A stretch of 64,000 bases of DNA from Homarus americanus (GCF_018991925.1 NW_024736071.1:8781009-8845008), one strand, 5' to 3'. Counted from the stretch's first letter, positions 34,701-45,869 are shown. Numbers and translations: made by a program. The notes: generated by a model not told the origin, from the sequence alone.

Positions 34701-35752
34701 CGTGTCAGGTGACGCTCCACACCTTCATTACGGATAGTTCTCACCTTCTGGTGATGATACTTTGACGTATAATACATCATACATTTTCTGCTGACGACGT
34801 TTTAGGTTAAGGCCTTTCGGTCCTAAAAGTTCCTTTTTGGCCGTGAACACTTTAGTGTAGAATGTGTCGACTGGGATAATGTCTAACATTAACCTAAGTT
34901 CACCTGGCAGGATACAATGCCCTGCAATGAAACATTTATCCACCAGTTGTAAAACATGATTATAATAGAGTAGACTTACATATATCTCCCGTATGGAAAA
35001 TTATTTTATGTAACCAAATTTCTAAAACTGTATTTTCTACGGTTTATTTTGACCTGTTAACGTATATAATGACATTTGATACAAAGATGTTCTTGAACTA
35101 CTGCTCCCATCTCTTTAACCCCGTTGTGAACTAAAGTAATTTGATCATCCGTTCTCGCTGGTCGAATAAAAACTAAGTAATTAATCGATGATAAAACTTT
35201 AGTGTAAAGACTAATCTCTTGCTGCGTCAGTTAACTCTATGAATTCTAATCTTATGCAAGGATAGTCTCTAATAAGGTTATATATTCATACCATTATAAT
35301 CTAATGTTCCCTCATTTGACAACAGATTTTGATCATCAACATAAACAATAATAAATTTAATGCTTTCAGTGACTCGTATACGAGTTCCTCTTACATCCCG
35401 AGGATATTATTAAAGTCTTCCTTGGTCAGTGTGAGATCGTAGAGACTACAAGTATTAGCCGATGGTAAGTCCGTCTTGTGCGATCATAAGAGTTTCGTGT
35501 TTATTTTAGGAAACTTATTTAACAAAGACGATATAGCATGATTATAATTCGTAGGTATTCTGGTGCTCTCTATGCTTACGTGTTTGATTTTAAAGTCAGC
35601 ACTAGTAATAACGTCATGTGTCGTCACAGCATCAACCAATACGTTATCTGCCGTTACACCAGAAGCCGTCACGCCATGTACCGTTGCATTACAAGCCTTC
35701 ACATATACCATAAGAGTATACTTTTCCTATAAGAGTTTATGCCACAATCCAT
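34701..35752. other. Unique AT-rich DNA, no gene seen
   Basis: Short ORFs on the minus strand (34728-34943, 35484-35711) show no recognisable family and contain no motifs that I can interpret. Confidence 0.5.
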
Positions 35753-36035
35753 CGTAAAAGTGACTGACATCATCCCAACCACCCTCTAAAATGACTGCCA
35801 TCATATCAGGCACCCTCTAAAGTGGCTGACATCATCCCAGTACCTCTAAAGTGACTGACATCATCCCAGCCACCCTGTAAAAGTGGCTGACATCATCTCA
35901 GTCGCCGTGTAAAAGTGGCTGACATCATCTCAACCACCCTGTAAAAGTGAATGACATCATCCCAGCTACCCTCTAAAATGAGTGACATCCTCCAAGCCAC
36001 CCTGTAAAAGTGATTGACATCATCCCAACCCCCTG
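35753..36035. repeat. ~31-bp minisatellite, about 9 copies
   Basis: The unit core is AAGTGACTGACATCATCCCA followed by GCCACCCTGTA. Copies carry substitutions and short length changes. Confidence 0.92.
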
Positions 36036-36044
36036 CTAAATGCG

Positions 36045-36330
36045 TGAGAGGTGGCGCCACAAGCCCTTTAAGATCGCGGTGCGGACATTTCTGTAAAGCA
36101 TATACATATCCGCTGTACATTGGTCATCGTCGGCGGCCTCTCCCGGCTGACGCAAATTGGGCCTTTACTTGTTTATGTCGCGCCGTTGTCAATGGGGCTT
36201 AACACAGGACGTTTGTTTAATATTGTATCTGCCATGTCACAAGGTAGCCGACCTGCTCGCTAATCCTTGTCGGCCGCCGCTCGCCAGGTTCGCTACCCCG
36301 TCTACATTGTAAAGCGCTTAAAGTTGCGGA
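36045..36330. promoter_or_regulatory. CpG-rich island of unique sequence (candidate regulatory element)
   Basis: I count about 25 CpGs in roughly 285 bp, far denser than the surrounding AT-rich DNA. The segment has normal complexity and several forkhead-like TGTTTA/TTGTTTA strings (about 36170 and 36213). No long ORF explains it. It may be a regulatory element, an unmethylated remnant, or part of an unrecognised mobile element. The functional label is inference. Confidence 0.3.
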
Positions 36331-36995
36331 ATTTATTTCTTTTTCTTTCCAATATGTCTCTAGGTGAGAAGACTGCTGCTGTAACCTCAATTCTGTCGTG
36401 TTGGGTGGAATATGAAAAAGGCTGAACTTTCAAGTCTTATCGTTGGTGGAAAGGAGAAGAGTTATGAGATATATTTTGACTTTATCTTATTATTGTAATA
36501 CTTCCTCCCTCTTGTTGTTGTTATATGTATTCAGGCGTTTTAGTATATAATAACGGTCTGAAATAACTTGCTATCTGGTTTAGTAGATAGATGAATAGAT
36601 AAACAGATAGACAGAGCCGGGATCCATTTTAGGGTAAGTGAAACTGCTCATCTAACACTGGACTCGCACATAAGAAAAAAATAAAACACCTTGCTATACA
36701 GACACGAACTAAAACATTTGGTATAAACTTCGGTATAAACCTGAAGAGCGGTGGTTCATCGGCTTTACTGTATACACATCATCCTTATCCTTTACTCTGT
36801 ACAAACAATAACTGTATATAGAGTTGTACAGTAAATGGACAGGAGTGCGTAGATGACAAGTGACAGTACTTTATATATATGTTGTTACCGTCACATTTGG
36901 TATATAGTGTCTCAGTTATATATTCTCACAGGTATATTTCGTAGTTACTGATAAAGCGGACTCTTCTTATCATGAAGAATTGTGGTAGTTCTGTA
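36331..36995. other. Unique AT-rich DNA with a short GATA/GACA tract
   Basis: 36585-36617 holds interrupted AGAT/ACAG units. The rest is AT-rich with no gene seen. Confidence 0.6.
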
Positions 36996-36998
36996 TGA

Positions 36999-39895
36999 GA
37001 GTAATGGGTGTTGTGGTGGTGGGTGCTGTGGTAGTAATGGTGGGTGTTGTGGTAGTGGTGGTGGGTGTTGCGTTAGTGGTGATGGTGGGTTGTTGTGTTA
37101 GCGGTGGTGATGGGTGTTGTGGTTGTGTTGGAGGTGGTGGGTGTTGTAGTGGTAGTGGAGGTGTTGTGGTTGTGGTGGTGTTATGGTAATGGTGGTGGTG
37201 GTGGGTGTTGTGGTTGTGTTGGAGGTGTTGGTGGGTGGTGGGTGTTGTGGTAGTGGAAGTGTTGTGATGGTGGTGGATTTGTGGTAATGGTGGTGGTGGT
37301 GGAGTGTGTTGTGAGTGGTAGTGGAGATGTTGTGGTGGTGGTGTGATAGTGGTAATAGAAGTGTTGTGGAGGTGTTGTGGTAGTCGTGGTGGTGGGTGTT
37401 GTGGTAGTGGTAGTGGGGTGCTGTGGTAAAGGTGGGTGTTGTGGAAGTGGTGGTGGTGGGATTGTGGTTGTGGTGGTGGGTGTGTGTTGATTGTAGTGGT
37501 GGGATTGTGGTAGTGGTGGTGGGTGTTGTTGATTGTGGTAGTGGTGGGATTGTAGTGGTGGTGTTGTTGATTGTGGAGTGGTGGTGGGTGTTGTTGATTG
37601 TGGTAGGGTGGTGGGTGTTGTTGATTGGGTAGTGGTGGTGGGTGTTGTTGATTGGTAGTGGTGGTGGGTGTTGTTGATTGGGTAGTGGTGGTGGGTTGTT
37701 GATTGGGTAGTGGTGGTGGGTGTTGTTGATTGGGTAGTGGTGGTGGGTGTTGTTGATTGTGGTAGTGGTGGTGGGTGTTGTTGATTGTGGTAGTGGTGGT
37801 GGGGTTGTTGATTGTGGTAGTGGTGGGGTGTTGTTGATTGTGGTAGTGGTGGGTGTTGTTGATTGTAGTGGTGGGTGTTGTTGATTGTGGTAGTGGTGGT
37901 GGGTGTTGTTGATTGTGGTGGTGGTGGGTGTTGTTGATTGTGTAGTGGTGGTGGGTGTTGTGGAAGTGGTGGTGGTGGGTATTGTGGTTGGTGGTGGGTG
38001 GTGTTGTGTGGATTGTGGTAGTGGTGTGTGTGGTTTGGTAGTGGTGGTGGGTGTTGTTGTGGGTGGTGGTGGGTGCAGTGGTGGTGGGTGTTGTTGATTG
38101 TGGTAGTGGTGGTGGTGTGTTGTTGATTGTGGTAGTGGTGGTGGGTGTTGTGTGATTGTGGTAGTGGTGGTGGGTGTTGTTGATTGTGGTAGTGGTGGTG
38201 GGTGTTGTTGATTGTGGTAGTGGTGGTGGGTGTTGTTGATGTGGTAGTGGTGGTGGTGGTGTGTTGTTGATTGTGGTAGTGGTGGTGGGTGTTGTTGATT
38301 GTGGTAGTGGTGGTGGGTGTTGTTGATTGTGGTAGTGGTGGTGGGTGTTGTTGATTGTGGTAGTGGTGGTGGGTGTTGTTGATTGTGGTAGTGGTGGTGG
38401 GTGTTGTTGTTGGAGTGGTGGTGGGTGTTGTTGTGGTAGTGGTGGTGGGTGTTGTTGATTGTGGTAGTGGTGGTGGGTGTTGTTGATTGTGGTAGTGGTG
38501 GTGGGTGTTGTTGATTGTGGTAGTGGTGGTGGGTGTTGTTGATTGTGGTAGTGGTGGTGGGTGTTGTTGTGGTATTGTGGTAGTGGTGGTGGGTGTTGTT
38601 GATTGTGGTAGTGGTGGTGGTGTTGTTGATTGTGGTAGTGGTGGTGGGTGTTGTTTGTGGTAGTGGTGGTGGGTGTTGGTGGTGTGGTGTTGTTGATTGT
38701 GGTAGTGGTGGTGGGTGTTGTTGATTGTGGTAGTGGTGGTGGGTGTTGTTGATTGTGGTAGTGGTGGTGGGTGTTGTTGATTGTGGTAGTGGTGGTGGGT
38801 GTTGTTGATTGTGGTAGTGGTGGTGGGTGTTGTTGATTGTGGTAGTGGTGGTGGGTGTTGTTGATTGTGGTAGTGGTGATGTTGATTGTGGCAGTGGTGG
38901 TGGGTGTTGTTGATTGTGGTAGTGGTGGTGGGTGTTGTTGATTGTGGTAGTGGTGGTGGGTGTTGTTGATTGTGGTAGTGGTGGTGGTGTTGCTGATTGT
39001 GGTAGTGGTGGTGGGTGTTGTTGTTGATTGTGGTAGTGGTGGTGGGTGTTGTGGTGTGGTAGTGGTGGGTGTTGTTGATTGTGGTAGTGGTGGTGGGTGT
39101 TGTTGTGGAGTGGTGGTGTGTTGTGATTGGTAGTGGTGGTGGGTGTTGTTGATTGTGGTAGTGGTGGTGGGTGTTGTTGATTGTGGTAGTGGTGGTGGGT
39201 GTTGTTGATTGTGGTAGTGGTGGTGGGTGTTGTTGTGGTAGTGGTGGTGGGTGTTGTTGATTGTGGTAGTGGTGGTGGGTGTGTTGATTGTGGTAGTGGT
39301 GGTGGTGTTGTTGATTGTGGTAGATTGTGGTAGTGGTGGTGGGTGTTGTGGTGGTAGTGGTGGTTGTGTGGTGGTAGTGGTGGGTGTTGTTGATTGTGGT
39401 AGTGGTGGTGGGTGTTGTTGATTGTGGTAGTGGTGGTGGGTGTTGTTGATTGTGGTAGTGGTGGTGGGTTGTGTGATTGTGGTAGTGGTGGTGTTGTTGA
39501 TTGTGGTAGTGGTGGTGGGTGTTGTTGATTGTGGTAGTGGTGGTGGGTGTTGTTGATTGTGAGTGGTGGGGTGTTGTGGGTAGTGGTGGTGGGTGTGTTG
39601 ATTGTGGGGGTGGTGGTTGTTGTGGAAGCGGAGGTGGTAGTGGTGGGTGTTGTTGATTATGGTAGTGGTGGGTATTGTGGTAGTGGTGGTGGGTGTTGTT
39701 GATTGTGGTAGTGGTGGTGGTGGGTGTTGTTGATTGTGGTAGTGGAAGTGGGTTTGGTGGTGGGTGTTGTGGAAGTGGGGTGGTGGGTGTTGTTGTGGTG
39801 GTGGTGGGTGTTGTTGTGGTAGTGGTGGGTGTTGTGGTGGTGGTGGGTGTTGTGGTGGTGGTGGGTGTTGTGGCAGTGGTTGTTGAGGTGATGTG
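36999..39895. repeat. 28-bp minisatellite array, about 100 units
   Basis: The unit contains GTTGTTGATTGTGGTAGTGG plus TGGTGGGT. The ends of the array (36999-37480 and 39600-39895) are diverged GTGGTGGGTGTTGTGG-type sequence, and the centre is highly regular. On the minus strand a 986-codon ORF (39930-36970) spans the array; since 28 is not a multiple of three, each unit is read in a new phase, and all three phases are open. There is no non-repeat domain, so I do not call a gene. Confidence 0.95.
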
Positions 39896-41080
39896 GTAGC
39901 ACCCTCAGGCGAATACAGGTAATTATCCATTCATAATTGAACCTCACCTTAATCATTATCAACAGTAACGCGAGACAGGCTATACTGACGCGTGTGGTTT
40001 AGTCTTGTCTGTGTTCGATTCTGCAAAAGCGTAGATTAGGGGAGAGGTTAGAATCGCCCATGTAATAATGTAAGAATTTACCCATGACCAAATTTATGGG
40101 TTCATGAACATATTATCTTCCTCGAATGGTTACCACAAGAAACATAAATCATGGGAAAGGTTAAATTTTGGTTATTGTGTTCCTGCCGACAAAGATTGGC
40201 ATACCACCCGCCAGTGAGTAACGCCTCCGTGTGTGCATTAAATTCGCCTGTAAAATTTATAGCATTCATTTAAAGAAAAACAGGGACTATGTGATAAAGT
40301 AATATGAAAATATGCCAAGATCACATGAAGAAAGAGGTTGTCTTACTTTACGGAGACTTTTTATAAGAAAATTCGTGATTTTACTCAATAGAGGGCGTTG
40401 ACTGGTGGACACCGCGTTTGTTTATATCATACGGAACTTCCCTCAACATCTACAATATTTATAATTCTATTTAATTAAATGAAGAGTTGGTGCATAAATC
40501 ATTGTCACAAATTGTAGAAGAAATCTGATATACTATGGATCCTAGTGTAAATAATTACTGAGAAACTCTCTAAACACTACTATATAATTCGTCTTGTTTC
40601 GCGTATAACTGCCAAGGTTGACCATTCGAGATTGGGAAATCATTCAGCTCGAAGGTCCTCACTATACCTGCCATTATATTTCACTGGAGTATCCTGTAAA
40701 CTGCGGCGTTTGAAAGCGGTGTGGAAACCATGTAGTGGACTGCTGCGAGTTCAGATTATTAGAAATTCATATTACACTGATGGCTCATTTTACTCGACAC
40801 AAACTGATATTCGTCTTGCATGCTAAAAATTAAATTGGCATCCCTACAACTACGGTGAGGCAATTTTCACCACTAATAGGTTAGGATAACACTGGTTACC
40901 GTCATGACACGCGTAACAGACTTTCCGCCCGCCTCTCTGTGGCTACTGGGGCTGTGAAGTCGGTGAGATGCGAACCCACAGACGACCTGGCGGCAACACG
41001 GCCGAAATGTATGACAAGTTGAACTATGGTGGACTCTTTGAGCCTCTCTCCGAGGGTTTGTTGTTTCACTTTGTTGTGAG
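39896..41080. other. Unique DNA; one short protein-like stretch near its end
   Basis: Mostly AT-rich. 40900-41065 is richer in GC and CpG and contains a small ORF from 40968 with a non-repetitive NTAEMYDKLNYGGLFEPLSE stretch, before it runs into LINE-associated (GT)n. I do not recognise the peptide. Confidence 0.4.
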
Positions 41081-41081
41081 T

Positions 41082-41303
41082 TGTGTGTGTGTGTGTGTGT
41101 GTGTAATAATAGTCATTATAAGTACCAGTTTACAGAAAATCACAGCAGCCAAAGGCTGAAAATATACAATGGACAAAAACTGTCTTGCAGTATTAGGTAA
41201 GGGGAATTGTGGAGTAGACTGTTTAACAAAGTTTTTCAATACCAATAGGAGACGTGGAGTTAACATACAGGTTATATTTGAGTTACTGATAATTTGGTGC
41301 TGT
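41082..41303 (-). mobile_element. LINE 3' end, minus strand (diverged copy, subfamily 1)
   Basis: Plus-strand order is (GT)n, a short AAT-type stretch, then sequence with CAGCAGCCAAAGGCTGAAAA and ATATACAATGGACA. Read on the minus strand this is a 3' UTR ending in an (ATT)n(AC)n tail. It shares GTTTAACAAAG and ATACCAATAGGAGA-like blocks with the copy at 42828. Confidence 0.6.
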
Positions 41304-41304
41304 A

Positions 41305-42118
41305 GAGTAAACGCGTGGTTGTAGTCCGCCACACTGCTGGTGTTGTGGAGGTAAACACGTGGTTGTAGGCCGCCACACTGCTGGTGTTGTGGAGGTAAAC
41401 ACGTGGTTGTAGTCCGCCTCACTGCTGGTGTTGTGGAGGTAAACACGTGATTGTAGTCCGCCACACTGCTGGTGTTGTGGAGGTAAACACGTGGTTGTAG
41501 GCCGCCACACTGCTGGTGTTGTGGAGGTAAACACGTGGTTGTAGTCCGCCACACTGCTGGTGTTGTGGAGGTAAACACGTGGTTGTAGGCCGCCACACTG
41601 CTGGTGTTGTGGAGGTAAACACGTGGTTGTAGGCCGCCACACTGCCACGTGACTGCTGGTGTTGTGGAGGTAAACACGTGATTGTAGTCCGCCACACTGC
41701 TGGTGTTGTGGAGGTAAACACGTGATTGTAGGCCGCCACACTGCTGGTGTTGTGGAGGTAAACACGTGGTTGTAGTCCGCCACACTGCTGGTGCTGAGTA
41801 AACACGTGGTTGTAGGCCGCCACACTGCTGGTGTTGTGGAGGTAAACACGTGAGGTAAACACGTGGTTGTAGGCCGCCACACTGCTGGTGTTGTGGAGGT
41901 AAACACGTGGTTGTGCCACACTGCTGGTGTTGTGGAGGTAAACACGTGGTTGTAGGCCGCCACACTGCTGGTGTTGTGGAGGTCACGTGGTTGTAGGCCG
42001 CCACACTGCTTGTGTTTTGGAGGTAAACACGTGGTTGCAGGCCGCCACACTGCTGGTGTTTTGGAGGTAAACACGTGGTTGTAGGCCGCCACACTGCTGG
42101 TGTTGTGGAGGGGTCACG
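41305..42118. repeat. 44-bp minisatellite with CACGTG in almost every unit
   Basis: About 18 units, with cores CCGCCACACTGCTGGTGTTG and GGAGGTAAACACGTGGTTG. Copies are highly similar, with a few truncated units (about 41645, 41795, 41850, 41910). The CACGTG palindrome occurs about twenty times. Three minus-strand phases are open because 44 is not a multiple of three; no gene is called. Confidence 0.95.
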
Positions 42119-42300
42119 TGGTCTGCTTCACTGGTTGGTTCCTATCTCCCTCTGGTATCATAAACTCTGGCTGGATAACAACCTGTCTCCACCCACCACT
42201 TCACTGGCTCAACACCATGGTCATTCACTGTCATTGTTTTACATTCATTTTCGAATTGAAATTGACACTTTTGTAGACAGTGATCAATGAATCAACAATC
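42119..42300 (-). mobile_element. Probable continuation of the minus-strand dispersed element beyond the 44-bp array
   Basis: 42246-42275 (TTCGAATTGAAATTGACACT and on) closely matches 45531-45557 in the flank of another LINE-family copy, and a weaker match follows in both. This suggests that the 44-bp array sits inside one copy of the dispersed element. Confidence 0.4.
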
Positions 42301-42499
42301 TGTCACTAGGTTCTTGGTGGGGATGGGGGTAAGAAGGGGAAGGGGGAGTTACTGTCTTTCCACGCCAGTGGTAGACGGTCAAGTCTGTGCGTGCGTGCGT
42401 TAAAAACAAAATATCTAAAAAGTTAATAAATCGACTATGTTGCTTTGGACGAAGTATTGGTGTAATTGTAGGTTTTTCTTAGTATTAGTAACAATAGTA

Positions 42500-42680
42500 G
42501 TAGTAGGAGGAGAAGGTGGTGGTAATGGGGAATAAGTGGAGTTGAAGGAGGTGGAGGAGGAGCAGGAAGAGGAGGAGGAGGAGGAGGAGGAGGAGGAGGA
42601 AGAGGAGTGATGGTGGAGCAATAGATGGAGGAGAAGGTGGTGGTGGTGGTGGGGGAAGAGGAGGAGGAGGAGGAGGAGAG
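42500..42680. repeat. (AGG/GGT)n purine-rich tract
   Basis: Imperfect AGG and GGT triplets, with the plus strand almost pyrimidine-free at 42545-42610. Confidence 0.85.
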
Positions 42681-42780
42681 AAGACCTACTGTATTTCCGA
42701 AACGTTGGTTGCTGAATTTTCCTGTAGACTTCACAAAGACCGTCAGTAGTGTTTGTGTGATGTTATCAATTTTCTCTTTG

Positions 42781-42829
42781 TATAATAATAATAATAATTA
42801 TAATAATAATAATAATAATAATAATAATT
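42781..42829. repeat. (AAT)n microsatellite tail
   Basis: A trinucleotide run that abuts the start of a minus-strand LINE 3' end. Confidence 0.9.
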
Positions 42830-43020
42830 AACGGTTTATTGAAAAAGTTCAGCAGCCCAATGGATGAAAATACACATTGGACAGAAATTGCTTATTACTT
42901 ACAAAGAAATGGGGTGGGTGGGTCGTTTAACAAAGGCTTGCATTACCAAAAGGAGAAGGGACAATGATTGAACATACAAATTATAGTTTACAGTTGATGG
43001 CAGGGGCTGGTCTCTTGCCC
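42828..43020 (-). mobile_element. LINE 3' end, minus strand (subfamily 1)
   Basis: It begins with TTAACGGTTTATTGAAAAAG, the same signature as at 45176, 63138 and 63627. It contains CAGCAGCCCAATGGATGAAA and AATACACATTGGACA, and it resembles the copy at 41082. On the minus strand the AATAAACCGTTAA string could serve as a polyadenylation signal just before the (ATT)n tail. Confidence 0.65.
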
Positions 43021-43089
43021 TGCTGTACACCTGTCCCTGTGTATATTTTCACTTATACGGATGTTTAAACTTGTATACTGTATGTGTGC

Positions 43090-43305
43090 TCGTAATCGCA
43101 TGTCTACCAGTACCTGTACCTGCGTTTATATTTGTGTCTGTACATATATCTGTAGCTTTATCTATATCTGTATTTATGTTTGTACCTGTTTCTGTACTTG
43201 TATCCATACCTATGCCTGTATATGTATCTGTACTTGTATCTTTCCCTCATGTCTGTACTTACGTCTATACTTCCTGTTTTACCTGCATCTGTACCTATGC
43301 TAGTG
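43090..43305. repeat. Degenerate hexanucleotide repeat
   Basis: Repeated TGTACC/TGTATC/TCTATA hexamers. The 6-bp period gives a Cys/Ile/Thr-rich ORF that I discount. Confidence 0.75.
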
Positions 43306-43569
43306 TTAAAGAGTTATTTCAGTGCTCTCGGGAAGTCCTACCCCCCCTCACTGAACGAGAGTGGCAATGGATGCTCTTGGTCTCCAGTTTCGATATTTTT
43401 GAGAACTCTGATAGAATATCAAGACCTTAGTAATGCCATATGTTAGATGAAGTAGAAAAGTTTCCTCCTGGAAGTTACGTCTCGAGGAAGTTATAGTTTG
43501 GGCAGAATGGAGGAGCTTGGGTATGATAGATCATGTTTGGTTTTATTAAATTAGATTTCTATGTGGTTG

Positions 43570-43699
<130 letters not shown>

Positions 43700-43706
43700 T
43701 GAATTC

Positions 43707-43752
43707 CCATAGTTAATTCATTAAAATGTAGCGAAGAAAAGTAAAGTCCCTT
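43707..43752 (+). repeat. Dispersed short repeat, copy 1
   Basis: CATAGTTAATTCATTAAAAT and the following AGCGAAGAAAAGT recur at 44504-44541. Each copy adjoins TA/TG simple sequence. Probably the end of an unidentified mobile element. Confidence 0.7.
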
Positions 43753-44503
43753 GTGCGTGTGGGTGGGTATTTGGGTTTGTTATTTTTCCATGTAAAAGAT
43801 AAATGGGTTTTATAAAGAAACATTGAATTATAGTTATTTATGTAGAGAGAAGAGAAATAACAAAGAAAATGGCTTATAGATTTATATTTTGTGTGTAAGT
43901 AAGGAACTACAGTATTTTTCTTACTCAATTCATACACTATATATTTTTATCTATTAATCAATAAAACAAATAATGTTTATTCGGTGCAGTAAAGAGCAGG
44001 TTTAAGTTTCAGTCAATATGTAGACCTCAAAAGACCTGACTTACATTGTATCGTTCATTGAGAGTAAATTACTAATTTCTTTGGATGAAAAAGTTTACAT
44101 TCGTCATCAGGACAGCAGCACACACACCAGACCACATTCCCACCCATCTTGAACCATTATCATGGACCGAAACGTTGCCTGCTCTTCACAAGCTAATCTT
44201 GTTTCCAATTATGGGTTTGATTATCAAATTACGCTCGTGTTACAAGTCGAGGGCAGCTTAGTGCATGAAAATTACGTACCCAGAGCAACGCTTTTGTGAC
44301 GAGTTGTCGTGGGTGCGTGTACTGTAGGCCAGGGCGCAGGGCCGTGGCGGGCACTGTGCCGGCCTGCCTCCCACTGTTCACCCCCACATTATGTATACTC
44401 TACTAGATTCATGTGATATAAAAACCCAAAACAGAGGATGGAATACTGTTCTTTCGTTGTCTCAAATGATAAATAATAAGTGATAATAAAGTATTGTATG
44501 TTT
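43753..44503. other. Unique AT-rich DNA, no gene seen
   Basis: No convincing ORF or motif. Confidence 0.5.
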
Positions 44504-44541
44504 ATAGTTAATTCATTAAAATGGAGCGAAGAAAAGTCCCT
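44504..44541 (+). repeat. Dispersed short repeat, copy 2
   Basis: Matches 43707-43752 with one substitution and a 5-base deletion (AGTCCCT against AGTAAAGTCCCT). Confidence 0.7.
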
Positions 44542-45135
44542 CGGGTTATATATATATAAAGTTCTACATAATCAAAAACTGGCAAAAAAAATCGTAATGA
44601 TAATCTCTCAGTGGTCACCTGTTCCTTCATCAATGAAACTAATTTGCTTATTAGTAATTTACATGATATATCCCCTCCTGTATAGTCCTGCTTAATGTTT
44701 TGTCTGTCTGTCCTCAGAGTTTTAAATTTTGCCTACAAGCTGTAAGGTTTTATAACTGATGTTTATCCATGAACTGGCTATTGTCTTTGATTCGTGACAG
44801 CTGAAGATCGAAAAGCGTCACTAACTATAGAGAGCAGTAATCAGCATTAGTCCATGTGGAGCGAAATTTTTCTCTGGGGAGTTTATTGTTATTTCATCTC
44901 GTGAACATAAATGTCATAGAAGCACTGGGAAGACCAAGTTGTCATTTACGACAACAAGACTTTGAATAAACGTAGTTAAGCCAACAGCCTGCTTCTATTG
45001 ATACCAATTAGTATCATATAAACAGGTGAAGATCTTCACATCCAAACATAATACCTTCATCAAGCAGGTAAACAAAGCACATATGTTTATCGTTTCACAT
45101 CTTACAAGACAATTGCTTAATCTAAGTACCTTCTT
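44542..45135. other. Unique AT-rich DNA, no gene seen
   Basis: Nothing recognised. Confidence 0.5.
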
Positions 45136-45177
45136 TGTGTGTGTGTGTGTGTGTGTGTAATAATAATAATAATAATT
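45136..45177. repeat. (TG)n(TAA)n compound microsatellite
   Basis: Forms the 3' tail of the adjacent minus-strand LINE copy. Confidence 0.9.
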
Positions 45178-45600
45178 AACGGTTTATTGAAAGAGCATGG
45201 CAGCCAGAAGGCTGAAAATATACAATTACATAATTGGGGAATGGTTCTCTTGATTTACAAATGATGTACAAGTAACATAAGTGATACAAATATGATATAT
45301 AATAATTAGGTGTTGATGATTTTTACAAAGGTTGAGACTGCGCTGTTCTTGTAGCACTCAGTTCGTGCTCGTATGGGCTGGATGCGGTTGGGCAGGTGTG
45401 TGGCCAAGTGGCCAGGACAGTAACTTGGGGCAATGCAGGTGTGCTCCATCCTTCAGGTTAGGTCAGGTGAAGCCGTGAGGTCAGGTCAGATCCAGCCACA
45501 ATCAGTATTGCTGTGTTTTTGTGCTTTTCCTTCGAATTGAAATTGCCACTTTTGTATATCACTTGTGGGTTAATCGTCAATCTTTGCACTGTACTGTTGG
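45176..45600 (-). mobile_element. LINE 3' end, minus strand (subfamily 2)
   Basis: Signature TTAACGGTTTATTGAAAGAG then CATGGCAGCCAGAAGGCTGA is shared with the 63.1 and 63.6 kb copies. Its minus strand carries the end of an RT ORF and a 3' UTR of about 130 bp. The right boundary is uncertain; 45531-45590 resembles 42246-42300. Confidence 0.75.
45306..45440 (-). pseudogene. LINE ORF C-terminus remnant, minus strand
   Basis: The minus strand reads NRIQPIRARTECYKNSAVST then FVKIINT and a TAA stop (complement of 45306-45308). The same C-terminal motif, with TDRYKNSPVPTIVKIINN, occurs in the 63.6-kb copy. The R-T-x-R-Y-K-N-S-x-x-P pattern is common at the extreme C-terminus of LINE reverse-transcriptase proteins. 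Upstream of this short block the reading is poorly conserved. The copy is 5'-truncated and cannot be active. Confidence 0.65.
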
Positions 45601-45754
45601 TGTGAGGATGTTGATAAATCCAGATGGGAAGGAGGAGATGGGGAGCAGAGGGCCCGACACACCGGGCTGGCAGCTGTCTCCATGATCAAGAGACCACGGC
45701 CGCGTGAGCGGGCAGCGCCGACTACACACGTCCTTACCCTATGAAGGCTGAGGG

Positions 45755-45758
<4 letters not shown>

Positions 45759-45786
<28 letters not shown>
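45759..45786. repeat. (TG)n microsatellite
   Basis: A short perfect dinucleotide run. Confidence 0.9.
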
Positions 45787-45788
<2 letters not shown>

Positions 45789-45869
45789 ATGTGTGAGTAC
45801 CCAAGGTAGACCAGCAGGGGATCTCGGAGTAGCAGTGGGCCCCAGAGGGACGGTGCATAGGCCCACTGG

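Noticed and set aside
34641..34715. Functional tRNA gene
   Set aside because: A good B box, but the T-stem has two mismatches and no acceptor or anticodon stem is evident. Kept only as a low-confidence SINE relic.
36970..39930. 986-codon His/Pro/Thr-rich minus-strand ORF as a real protein
   Set aside because: Entirely explained by the 28-bp array, which is stop-free in all three phases.
41066..42094. 342-codon minus-strand ORF
   Set aside because: By-product of the 44-bp minisatellite. Two other phases are equally open over long stretches.
43061..43446. Overlapping Cys/Tyr-rich ORFs
   Set aside because: Generated by the degenerate TGTACC/TGTATC hexanucleotide repeat.
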